A stretch of DNA of 14,971 nucleotides, from the NCBI GenBank assembly GCA_946623775.1, contig CAMORJ010000032.1, forward strand, positions 1 through 14,971. The letters run 5' to 3'. Within the stretch, counting starts at the first letter, position 1. The number at the start of each line of letters is the position of its first letter. Below are positions 1 through 6,901 of this stretch, in pieces. The notes below the pieces were generated by a model, which saw only the letters and a list, made by a program, of their open reading frames with translations, had not been told where the DNA came from and ran no database searches. The DNA is from an uncultured Bacillota bacterium. Lineage in GTDB: Bacteria; Bacillota_I; Bacilli_A; RFN20; CAG-826. The position numbers and the translations under genes were made by a program.

Positions 1-1411
1 CCTTATCGATGGTCAAGGTCAAGCCGCCGATGCCGGCGATGAGGATGACGGAGACAACGAAGAGGTTGCGGTTGTCGCCGAGGTCGAGAGGCTGAATCAT
101 CTTCAAGCCGCTGACGGCGATGAAGCCGTAAAGCGCGATGCACACGCCGCCCATGACGCAGGACGGGATGGTGGAGAGGAAGGTCGAGAATGGGGCGACG
201 AAGGCAAGAACCAATGCCATTAAAGCAGTAACGAAGATGGTGCGGATGGATGCATTGCCCGAAATCGCAACCGTACCGACGGATTCGCCATAGGTGGTGT
301 TGGGGCAGCCGCCGAAGAAGGCGCCGGCCATAGAGCCAACGCCATCGCCAAGAAGAGTGCGATGGAGGCCAGGCTCATTCAGCAAGTCGCGGTCGATGAT
401 GGAAGAAAGGTTCTTGTGGTCGGCGATATGCTCGGCGAAGACGACGAAGGCGACAGGGACATAAGCGACGGCGAGGACGCCGAAGTAGGCGAAGAACTGC
501 GCAGGGCCCGTGAAATCCTTGAATCCGTTGAACGCTTCGATGAAGGTGAAGCGAGGATACCATTCCATGTTAAGGAATTTGGAGAAGTCGATGACTTTGA
601 GAGCGTCATTGGAAGCGGCCCATCCGATTCCGGTGAAGGCGGCAGCGAGGACATATCCGGCGAGGATGCCGAGGACGAATGGGATCATCTTCAAGAAGCC
701 TTTGCCGTAGACGGCGAAGATGATGGTGGTGAACAAGGTGACTAGGCCGCAGAGAAGAGCGATCCAAAGGTTGGTGGCCAAGACGGATTGGGTCAGGTTG
801 TAGGTGACATAGAAACCGCCGCTAGCAACGGGCGTGGACTCGATGATCGAATCCAGAGCGGGCAAGTCCTCGGCGCTTTTAAAGAAAGCGCTGACTTGCT
901 CGGTGACATCATGATAGAAAGAGCCAGAGACGAGGTCCCCTACCGCATTTCCGGCAAGAGACAAGCCGATGATGGCGACGGTTGGGCCGATGACGACGGC
1001 TGGCATCAATTTGGAGATCCATTTGGTGCCGGCGAATTTAACGGCGATGGCGATGGCGACATACACTAAGCCGGCCAAGATGGCGCCGATGATGATGCCG
1101 AGGTATCCAGCGGCAGCCGAGACGGCGCCGCCGAATGCGGCGAGCATCGGGCTGATGAAGGCGAAGGAACTGCCCAAGAAGACAGGGCTTTTGAATTTGG
1201 TGAAAAGCAGATAGACCAATGTGCCGACGCCGGCGCCGAACAATGCGGCGGAAGCGCTCATCGGGTTGGCCAAGTGGGCACCGCTATTGATGATGGCGGG
1301 GACGGCGATGGTGGCAGCTAGAATCGCGAGAAGCTGTTGGAACGCGAAGACGACTGTTTTACCCCATGAGGGTTTGTCTTCGACATTGTAGATGAGGTTT
1401 GTTTTAGACAT
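1..1411 (-). CDS. uraA: NCS2-family uracil permease, C-terminus cut by the window edge
   Basis: Membrane symporter of the nucleobase-cation-symporter-2 family, most like uracil permeases (UraA/PyrP). The reading frame is open from an ATG at 1411 to the window edge (470 codons visible), with AGGAGG at 1421-1426 as ribosome binding site. The substrate-site signatures are visible: AEHIADH with Glu327, and GGCPNTTYGESVG with Glu376. These fit Glu241 and Glu290 of E. coli UraA, and the 49-residue spacing between them is the same. The AEHI-DH form favours uracil over xanthine permeases, which usually have an ETxGD-type motif. The protein is about 86 residues longer than UraA before this point; much of the excess seems to be a hydrophilic stretch near residues 145-190 (VSGSFYHDVTEQVSAFF and following). 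It lies 104 bp after the last nucleoside-transporter gene on the same strand, so it may belong to the riboswitch-controlled operon. Family is secure; uracil specificity is likely, not certain. Confidence 0.9.
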   Translation of the reverse strand, partial: MSKTNLIYNVEDKPSWGKTVVFAFQQLLAILAATIAVPAIINSGAHLANPMSASAALFGAGVGTLVYLLFTKFKSPVFLGSSFAFISPMLAAFGGAVSAAAGYLGIIIGAILAGLVYVAIAIAVKFAGTKWISKLMPAVVIGPTVAIIGLSLAGNAVGDLVSGSFYHDVTEQVSAFFKSAEDLPALDSIIESTPVASGGFYVTYNLTQSVLATNLWIALLCGLVTLFTTIIFAVYGKGFLKMIPFVLGILAGYVLAAAFTGIGWAASNDALKVIDFSKFLNMEWYPRFTFIEAFNGFKDFTGPAQFFAYFGVLAVAYVPVAFVVFAEHIADHKNLSSIIDRDLLNEPGLHRTLLGDGVGSMAGAFFGGCPNTTYGESVGTVAISGNASIRTIFVTALMALVLAFVAPFSTFLSTIPSCVMGGVCIALYGFIAVSGLKMIQPLDLGDNRNLFVVSVILIAGIGGLTLTIDK

Positions 1412-1515
1412 TTTTTGAATCCTCCTGTTGCTCCAAGATGGTGATTTTTATGCCGTTTTGGCCGCTCCTTGGAAAAAACGGCCCAGCGGAATGGGCAATG
1501 CAATGTTATCTCGTC
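1412..1515 (-). other. Intergenic gap with competing inverted repeats before uraA
   Basis: This 104-bp gap separates the last permease gene from the uracil permease. It holds an 8-bp inverted repeat, GCCGTTTT (1475-1482) with AAAACGGC (1452-1459). A second pairing, GGCCG with CGGCC, uses overlapping bases, so the two are mutually exclusive. On the minus strand the repeat is followed by A-rich sequence, so it is not a simple terminator. No PyrR-binding consensus was recognised. It could be an mRNA processing or attenuation element; I see no clear promoter. Confidence 0.4.
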
Positions 1516-2496
1516 TTAGCGGTCCTCCCTAAAGTATGGCACGCCAAGATTTGCAGGTGCCTGTTGCTTCTTATCCACTATGGAAACAACCGTGAGAACC
1601 ACGATCGTCGCCACATAAGGAGCCATCTTGAGAATATACGTGACGAATCCCGCCGCGCCGAGGTACGGGGCGAAGAAATCCGGGGCGATGGAAAGGCAAG
1701 CGAACAAGAAGGAAGCGCCGATTGCGATGGCGGGCTTCCAAAGCGAGAAGATGACGATGCATAGGGCGAGCCAGCCAAAGGCATCGATGCCGTCGGCGGC
1801 TTCAAAGGACATGCCCATGGCATTGTCGAGTTCGTAGAACGCGCCGCCGATGCCAGCGATCGCGCCGCCGATGATGGTCGCGATATAACGGTATTTCTGC
1901 ACGGGGATGCCGGCGCTATCGGCGCTGCTGGCATTCTCGCCAACCGCGCGGAGATTCAAGCCGACTCTGGTGAAGGAGATGACGCAGGCCGCACCCACCG
2001 CTACAATGACGCCGAAGTAGGTGAAATAGCTCTGCGATAAGAAGATTTCGCCGAACCATCCCGCCGCTTTGTATCCTGGCCAAGCATTTTGGAGCAATAA
2101 GCCCGCGTCGGACATGCCTTCTTTGTTGATGGCGCTGATGAAGAAGCAGGAAATGCCGACCAGCAACGTGGTTAAGGTCAAGCCGGTGACGTTCTGGTTG
2201 CAGTGAAGCGTGACGGTGAAGAAGCTGAAGACAAATCCGCCGATCGCGCCGAAAAGAATCGCGAATAGCGTCGGGACCAAGAAGATTAGGAACGGATTCA
2301 AGGGTTGGCCTGCGGCGACGGTATCCAAATAGATGCGCTCGCCGATGGTCCCGCCCAAAGCGCCGAAATACATGATGCCGGGGGTGCCCATATTGAGGTG
2401 GCCGGACTTCTGATTGATGATCTCGCCTGTAGCGCCGAATAGGAAGACGGTCGCGAACTTAATCGCCATCGCCAGGAAGGAAACGACGTAGTTCAT
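1516..2496 (-). CDS. nupQ: Nucleoside ABC transporter permease (NupQ/YufQ-like)
   Basis: Inner-membrane permease of a BMP-type nucleoside importer (BPD_transp_2 / RbsC-like fold), 326 aa, close to the usual length for this subunit. The N-terminal helix leads into LNMGTPGIM at residues 34-42, the counterpart of the NIGLEGxM motif of this family. The cytoplasmic coupling region is at 180-197 (LNLRAVGENASSADSAGI), close to the LRAVGENPxAADxAGI consensus. The C-terminus (NLGVPYFREDR) also fits. About eight to nine hydrophobic segments are visible. Its start codon overlaps the stop of the preceding permease gene by four bases (ATGA), and AAGGAGG lies just upstream, indicating translational coupling. 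It should pair with the other permease as the membrane heterodimer. The symbol follows Bacillus/Lactococcus naming; the exact nucleoside is inferred from the guanine riboswitch upstream. Confidence 0.93.
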   Translation of the reverse strand: MNYVVSFLAMAIKFATVFLFGATGEIINQKSGHLNMGTPGIMYFGALGGTIGERIYLDTVAAGQPLNPFLIFLVPTLFAILFGAIGGFVFSFFTVTLHCNQNVTGLTLTTLLVGISCFFISAINKEGMSDAGLLLQNAWPGYKAAGWFGEIFLSQSYFTYFGVIVAVGAACVISFTRVGLNLRAVGENASSADSAGIPVQKYRYIATIIGGAIAGIGGAFYELDNAMGMSFEAADGIDAFGWLALCIVIFSLWKPAIAIGASFLFACLSIAPDFFAPYLGAAGFVTYILKMAPYVATIVVLTVVSIVDKKQQAPANLGVPYFREDR

Positions 2497-3596
2497 ACCG
2501 AAGCCTCCTTCTTTTCATTATGACGCCAAGAAATTTTGTAGGAAGAGAAAAATTCGCAAGCGATGATGATGAAGAAGAACACGCCGGTGCAAATCGCCGA
2601 GAATTGGGCGCTGGAGGGCATGTGAACCCTCGAGGTCCCTTGGGTCATAACCGAGGACAGGAACGCGAACAAAGCAACCTCAAGCGGGTTGAAATGGCCA
2701 AGCCATGCGATGAGGACGCCCGTGAATCCCTGGCCGCCGACGATGGTCGCGGAGAAGGATTGGTTCACGGCGCAGACGATGAAGAAGCCGACGACCCCGA
2801 ACAAGGCGCCGGAGGTCGCCATCGTGCGGATGGTCACCTTTTTGACGTTGATTCCGATATACCTGGCGGTATCGACGGATTCGCCCAAAACAGTGACCTC
2901 GTACCCGTGTTTTCCTTTGGTGATGTACAAATACATCCCGGCGAAGATCACCGCGGTGAACGCGACTGCCAGAGTGCCGGGATTGCCTAAAATCGTCGGG
3001 AAAATGCCATGGGTCAGCGCCCCAAAATTCTGCGACCCCGTCGGAACCCAGATGTAGATCATCATGAGGCTCAAGGTCGAAGCGATGTAGTTCATCATCA
3101 AGGTGAACAGCGTCTCATTCGTATTGAAGAACGCCTTGAATATCGTTGGGATAAGCGACCAAATGGTGCTCGCAAGCATCGCCCCAGCCAAGCAGATGAG
3201 AAGGACGACGATGTTCGGCAATGAAGCCGGGGCGAATTTCGCAATGCCGCCGGCGACGAGTCCGCCGACGAGGATCTGGCCTTCCGCTCCGATATTCCAG
3301 AAGCGCATTTTGAAAGGCGGAATCAGGATCACGCTGATGAGAAGAAGAATCGAAAAACGAACAAGCAGGTCAACGAAAATGGTGATATCGGTCGGATCGA
3401 AGCAGCCCATGAACATCTGAACATAGAACTCGCCGAACGAGCCGGGCTTCAGGCAGGTGCAGACGATGCCGGCCGCCAAAAACGCGAGCACAATGCCGCC
3501 TGCGCGGATTGCCCAGTACTTCTTCTTGCTGAACCCTATCCTCTTGGTCAGGTAGAAGGGCAGCGATAGTTTTTTGACTAACGATTTAATGGTCAT
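2493..3596 (-). CDS. nupP: Nucleoside ABC transporter permease (NupP/YufP-like)
   Basis: First permease of the nucleoside importer, 367 aa, BPD_transp_2 family. A basic N-terminus (residues 1-27) precedes a hydrophobic segment at about 33-48. The family motif WNIGAEGQ is at residues 100-107. The C-terminal part contains GQGFTGVLIAWLGHFNPL, the usual region before the last helices. The ATG at 3596 has an AAAGGAGGGAGAC leader, a strong ribosome binding site, and lies 14 bp after the stop of the ATPase gene. The stop overlaps the next permease start. Order binding protein, ATPase, large permease, small permease matches nup/yuf operons of Bacillota. It probably forms half of the membrane channel. 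Confidence 0.93.
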   Translation of the reverse strand: MTIKSLVKKLSLPFYLTKRIGFSKKKYWAIRAGGIVLAFLAAGIVCTCLKPGSFGEFYVQMFMGCFDPTDITIFVDLLVRFSILLLISVILIPPFKMRFWNIGAEGQILVGGLVAGGIAKFAPASLPNIVVLLICLAGAMLASTIWSLIPTIFKAFFNTNETLFTLMMNYIASTLSLMMIYIWVPTGSQNFGALTHGIFPTILGNPGTLAVAFTAVIFAGMYLYITKGKHGYEVTVLGESVDTARYIGINVKKVTIRTMATSGALFGVVGFFIVCAVNQSFSATIVGGQGFTGVLIAWLGHFNPLEVALFAFLSSVMTQGTSRVHMPSSAQFSAICTGVFFFIIIACEFFSSYKISWRHNEKKEASV

Positions 3597-3610
3597 GTCT
3601 CCCTCCTTTC

Positions 3611-5338
3611 CTACTCGGCCTTGCTCATGAGCAAGCCGATTTCCTCCTTTGTGGTGTGACGGGAATCGACGATTCCGGTCACTTTGCCATCGCAGAGCAC
3701 CAAGATGCGGTCGGTGATGGCGATCATCGCGTCGAGGTCTTCGCCGACATAGATGATGCCCGTGCCTTTTGTTTTCTGCTCATCGAGCAAGCGATAGATC
3801 AGATACGTGGAATTGATATCGAGGCCGCGGACTGGGTATGCGACCATCATGATCTTCGGGCGGTTCGAGATTTCGCGTCCGATTAAGATTTTCTGGATGT
3901 TTCCGCCGCTCAATTTGCTGACCGCGGTATTGAGGCTTGGGGTTTTGACGTCGAGCTTCTTGACGATTTCCTCGGCGAGGGCGCGCGATTTGGTCTTGTC
4001 GAGCAATCTGCCCTTCCCTTTGCGGTAGCTGCGGAGAAGCATATTGTCGATGACGCTCATGGAGCCGACCAAGCCCATGCCCAAGCGATCTTCGGGGACG
4101 AAGGAAAGCTTGATGCCGTAGTTGCGGATCTCAAGCGGCTTCATGCGGCTCAGGTCGATGATTTCGTTCTCGTAGAACAGAATCTTGCGGTTTTCGACGA
4201 GCTCGGTGATCTGCTTATTGCTATAGCCGACCAAGCTGCAAGGTTCGCCGCCTTCGAAATAGAACTTTCCTTGTGCGGCCAAAGCGCGAACCTGCTGAAC
4301 GTTTTTGTGGAAGAAGGTGACGGGGCGGTTCTTCTTGGGGTTATGGAAAATAATCGAGCCGTCTTTGTCTCGGGCGAGGCCGGACAAAGCCTCCAAAAGT
4401 TCCTTTTGTCCGGAATTGGAAACGCCGGCGACGCCAAGGATTTCGGAGCCGAACAAAGTGAACGAGACGTCGGAAAGCGTTTCACGTCCCTCACGGTTTC
4501 TTACTGTGAGGTGCTCAACGACGAGCCTAGGACCAGTATGCTCGATGTCGGAACGATGGATATCGAGGTCCACCGCTTTCCCCACCATCGCTTCCGCCAA
4601 AGAGGATTCGGTGGCAAGATCGGTTGGAACGATTCCGACGAATTGCCCTTTGCGCAGAATCGCAACGCGGTCCGAGATTCTGAGGACCTCGTTCAGCTTA
4701 TGGGTGATGATGATGACCGTTTTGCCATGTTTTTTCATATTGGAGATGACATCGAACAGATGCTCTGTCTCCTGAGGGGTCAAAACGGCGGTCGGCTCAT
4801 CGAGGATCAGGGTATCGACGCCGCGGAAAAGCACCTTGACGATCTCAAGCGACTGCTTTTCCGCGATGGCCATATCCGAAACGCGCTTATCGGGGTTGAA
4901 GACGAATCCGAAGCGATTGCACATTTCCAAAACGTATTTCCTCGACTCTTTCAAGGAGCAGCTTTGGAATTTCTTGGCGGCGAGGTCCGCGCCGAATCTG
5001 GAATATGCCTTCAGCAAATCCTTGCGGGAGAGCCCTAGAACGACATTCTCGATCGCGGTGAAGGCTTCCACCAGCTTGTAATGCTGATGGACCATGCCGA
5101 TGCCATAATCGTAAGCGTCTTTCGGCGAATTGATCACCGCTTCCTCGCCGCGAATAAAAACCTTGCCGGCGTCTTGGCGGTAGATTCCGCCCAAGATGTT
5201 GAGCAAGGTGGTCTTTCCGGAGCCATTTTCACCGAGAATGGACAAAACCTCACCTTCCTCAATGGCGAAAGAGATGGAATCGTTGGCCACGATTTCGCCA
5301 AAGGATTTGCTGATGTTTTCCAGTCTGATGTATTCCAT
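3611..5338 (-). CDS. nupO: Duplicated ABC ATPase of the nucleoside importer (NupO/YufO-like)
   Basis: Cytoplasmic energy-coupling subunit with two ABC domains in one chain, 575 aa; YufO-type proteins are usually near 510. Domain 1: Walker A GENGSGKTT (36-44), Q-loop Q85, Walker B LILDEPTAV (177-185), His213. Its signature, SDMAIAEKQ (154-162), lacks the family SVGxxQ pattern. Domain 2: degenerate Walker A GVSNSGQKE (305-313; Gln for Lys is normal for the family), canonical signature LSGGN (476-480), and AYPVRGLD (500-507) where relatives have QPTRG. About 50 extra residues lie between the Walker A and PEDR (415-418) of domain 2. One composite ATP site (Walker A/B of domain 1 with LSGGN) therefore looks intact and the other degenerate. 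The start at 5338 has no good Shine-Dalgarno sequence and lies just after a GC-rich hairpin, so it is probably made in smaller amounts than the binding protein. Confidence 0.93.
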   Translation of the reverse strand: MEYIRLENISKSFGEIVANDSISFAIEEGEVLSILGENGSGKTTLLNILGGIYRQDAGKVFIRGEEAVINSPKDAYDYGIGMVHQHYKLVEAFTAIENVVLGLSRKDLLKAYSRFGADLAAKKFQSCSLKESRKYVLEMCNRFGFVFNPDKRVSDMAIAEKQSLEIVKVLFRGVDTLILDEPTAVLTPQETEHLFDVISNMKKHGKTVIIITHKLNEVLRISDRVAILRKGQFVGIVPTDLATESSLAEAMVGKAVDLDIHRSDIEHTGPRLVVEHLTVRNREGRETLSDVSFTLFGSEILGVAGVSNSGQKELLEALSGLARDKDGSIIFHNPKKNRPVTFFHKNVQQVRALAAQGKFYFEGGEPCSLVGYSNKQITELVENRKILFYENEIIDLSRMKPLEIRNYGIKLSFVPEDRLGMGLVGSMSVIDNMLLRSYRKGKGRLLDKTKSRALAEEIVKKLDVKTPSLNTAVSKLSGGNIQKILIGREISNRPKIMMVAYPVRGLDINSTYLIYRLLDEQKTKGTGIIYVGEDLDAMIAITDRILVLCDGKVTGIVDSRHTTKEEIGLLMSKAE

Positions 5339-5350
5339 GGTCTTCGTGAA

Positions 5351-5379
5351 AAGGGCTGGCGGGGTCGCCGCCAGCCCAA
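5351..5379 (-). terminator. GC-rich hairpin with short U-tract between binding protein and ATPase
   Basis: A perfect 10-bp stem, GGGCTGGCGG (5368-5377 on the minus strand) with CCGCCAGCCC (5353-5362), encloses a 5-nt loop and is followed by TTTTC. It sits in the 47-bp gap between the binding-protein stop and the ATPase start. Such elements commonly cause partial termination and protect the upstream mRNA 3' end, giving excess binding protein over transporter. Downstream genes show no promoter of their own here, so readthrough is expected. Confidence 0.75.
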
Positions 5380-5385
5380 GAATAG

Positions 5386-6684
5386 TTAGTTGAGTTTGTT
5401 GATTCCGTCGATGCCGATATCGAAATACGGTGCGCTGCGCATCGCGGATTCATTGAAGAAGGTGATTCCGCCTTCCTGCGCGATTGCCTCGGTCTCGCCA
5501 ACGTAGGTTCCGTCATCATCGACGTCGGCAAGATAACCGGTGAGGTGTCCGTCATCATCCATGGTGATGTAGGAGGCTTTGCTGTATTCAGACTTATCCG
5601 CTTTGGCGGCTTTGACGGTGAATTTGGAGCAGTCGAAGACGCGGCGGGTCTTGGCGATGAGCTCGTTCTTGACGGTTTCGAGAGCGGCTTTGTGCTCCGC
5701 ATCAACGCAATCATAGACGACAGAGCCAGTTCCGATGGTGCCGGCCCAGTTGTTGTTGACTTCGCCTTCGATGGCTTTGTTGTCATACATGGCGTTTACG
5801 ACGGCTTCGTAATAAGGAGCCCAGTCGATCTTGGAGTAGCCAAGATAGGTCTTGGGGCACTTATCCGCTAGAGGGATGTTATAGGTGATATTGGGGATGC
5901 CGCGCTTTTCGCATTCGCCAGGAGCGCCCATGGAGTCGGCGTGCTGCGAGATGATGGCGGCGCCGGCTTCGGCAAGGGTGGCTGCTCCAGCCTTTTCGCC
6001 CTCGATGGTATACCATTCGCCGGTGAAGGTGACGTCCATGACGACGTTGGGGACGACTTCTTTGACGCCGAGGTACCAAGCGGTATAGCCAGAGACGACT
6101 TCAGCATAAGGGAAGGCGCCGACGTATCCGAGTTTGATGTTTTGGTTGGCATCGTAGTTCTTGGCGACCAAGCTGCCGGCATCGATCATTTCCTGAAGCT
6201 TCAAGCCAGCGGCATAGCCAGCGAGGTATCTGCCTTCGTAGATAGAGGCAAAGGCATTGTGGAAATTCTTGACGCCTTCGGTTTTGGCTTTGGTGCCGGT
6301 GGCGTGGCAGAAGGTGACTTGGGGCCACTCCTTCGCGGCCCTAAGAAGGAACGGCTCGTGTCCGAAGGAATCGGCGATGATTAGATTGCAGCCGCTCTTG
6401 ACGAGTTCTTTCGCGGCGTTATACGCATCGACGGACTCAGGGATGTCGGTTTTGATGATCGGCTCGCCATCGAGGCGGTCACCGAGCTTCTTGACGGCAG
6501 CGCCCATGGAGTCGATGAAGTTCTTGTCATAGGTAGAATCACTGTTGTGAATGCAGATGAGGCCAACCTTGACGGGCGTTCCAGGAACATATTCTTTTGC
6601 CTGGACGCCGGCGGTGCAGGCGGCGGTGGCAGCAACCGACAAGGCAGCTGCGATGATGGAGATGATTCGTGTTTGCTTTTTCAT
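5386..6684 (-). CDS. bmpA: BMP-family nucleoside-binding protein
   Basis: Extracytoplasmic substrate-binding protein of the BMP/TmpC/PnrA family (Bmp domain, about residues 38-330), which captures purine nucleosides for the ABC importer encoded downstream. It is 432 aa; relatives are usually about 350. The N-terminus has charged residues KKQTR, a hydrophobic segment (8-22) and Cys23 in ATAAC. That is a poor lipobox, since position -3 is Thr; a signal peptidase I site after VQA (residue 29) is also possible. Typical family stretches are visible: VGLICIHNSDSTYDKNF near 41-57 and ASIYEGRYLAGYAAGLKL near 146-163. The C-terminal 90 residues are acidic (DDDGHLTGYLADVDDDGT). The start at 6684 follows GGGAGG (6696-6701) by 11 nt. 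First gene of the operon, preceded by the guanine riboswitch. Family is secure; guanosine/inosine specificity is inferred. Confidence 0.93.
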   Translation of the reverse strand: MKKQTRIISIIAAALSVAATAACTAGVQAKEYVPGTPVKVGLICIHNSDSTYDKNFIDSMGAAVKKLGDRLDGEPIIKTDIPESVDAYNAAKELVKSGCNLIIADSFGHEPFLLRAAKEWPQVTFCHATGTKAKTEGVKNFHNAFASIYEGRYLAGYAAGLKLQEMIDAGSLVAKNYDANQNIKLGYVGAFPYAEVVSGYTAWYLGVKEVVPNVVMDVTFTGEWYTIEGEKAGAATLAEAGAAIISQHADSMGAPGECEKRGIPNITYNIPLADKCPKTYLGYSKIDWAPYYEAVVNAMYDNKAIEGEVNNNWAGTIGTGSVVYDCVDAEHKAALETVKNELIAKTRRVFDCSKFTVKAAKADKSEYSKASYITMDDDGHLTGYLADVDDDGTYVGETEAIAQEGGITFFNESAMRSAPYFDIGIDGINKLN

Positions 6685-6713
6685 TTCTTCCCTTACCTCC
6701 CTAGAAATAAATT

Positions 6714-6736
6714 AAGCTCCACGTTTGGTGGAGCCT
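6714..6736 (-). terminator. Second hairpin of the expression platform, possible terminator
   Basis: GCTCCAC (6728-6734, minus strand) pairs with GTGGAGC (6716-6722) around a 5-nt loop; the bases after it are TTAATTTATTT, a broken U-tract. It lies between the riboswitch terminator and the ribosome binding site. Its loop and 5' arm, CCACCAAA (6724-6731), are exactly complementary to TTTGGTGG (6809-6816) inside the aptamer, so the hairpin and the folded aptamer may be coupled. It may be a second attenuator or an mRNA 5'-end stabiliser. Confidence 0.5.
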
Positions 6737-6742
6737 GCTATT

Positions 6743-6771
6743 CTAAAAATCCATAAAGAAAGAAATGGATT
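6743..6771 (-). terminator. Riboswitch-associated intrinsic terminator
   Basis: AATCCAT (6765-6771, minus strand) pairs with ATGGATT (6748-6754) across a 10-nt pyrimidine-rich loop, and five U residues follow the GGA of the stem. It starts at the last bases of aptamer helix P1; three bases (6769-6771) are shared between P1 and the terminator stem. This is the expected place for a transcription-attenuation platform of a purine riboswitch. Confidence 0.7.
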
Positions 6772-6834
6772 CGTAGTGCTAGATTTACGGTCTAGCGTAG
6801 AGACTTGCCCACCAAATTAGGGAATTATACGAAT
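6769..6834 (-). promoter_or_regulatory. Guanine riboswitch aptamer (purine class)
   Basis: On the minus strand this is a three-way junction of the purine riboswitch class. P1 is ATTCGTA / TACGAAT (7 bp). J1/2 is TATAAT. P2 is short, with CCC/GGG as its only certain pairs, closed by loop AATTTGG whose GG matches the conserved L2. J2/3 is AAGTCTCTAC, with conserved U47, U49, C50 and U51. P3 is GCTAGA / TCTAGC with loop CCGTAAA, identical to the B. subtilis xpt L3. J3/1 reads ACTA, so position 74 is C: guanine/hypoxanthine rather than adenine specificity. U51 argues against the 2'-deoxyguanosine subclass. It lies 85 bp upstream of the binding-protein start, just downstream of a clear promoter. 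The weak P2 is unusual. Confidence 0.9.
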
Positions 6835-6860
6835 ACCGATGAATCACTCTCGGCACTTAG

Positions 6861-6890
6861 ATTATCGGTCGCGATCCATGCCTAAGTCAA
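6861..6890 (-). promoter_or_regulatory. Sigma-A-type promoter of the transporter operon
   Basis: Minus-strand TTGACT (6885-6890) and GATAAT (6861-6866) are separated by 18 bp. Each hexamer matches five of six consensus positions. The predicted start point is near 6854, about 20 nt before the aptamer, giving a leader of roughly 170 nt to the binding-protein ATG. An inverted repeat ACTTAG/CTAAGT spans the spacer. Confidence 0.8.
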
Positions 6891-6901
6891 ACATAGAAAC
6901 A

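Noticed and set aside
362..745. Plus-strand open frame of 127 codons, very rich in Asp and Glu
   Set aside because: It lies wholly antisense to the uracil permease. Its acidic composition is what the reverse strand of hydrophobic codons produces, and it has no suitable ribosome binding site.
4271..5038. Long plus-strand open frame of 255 codons
   Set aside because: It is antisense to the ATPase gene, whose motifs are unmistakable, and shows no recognisable domain of its own.
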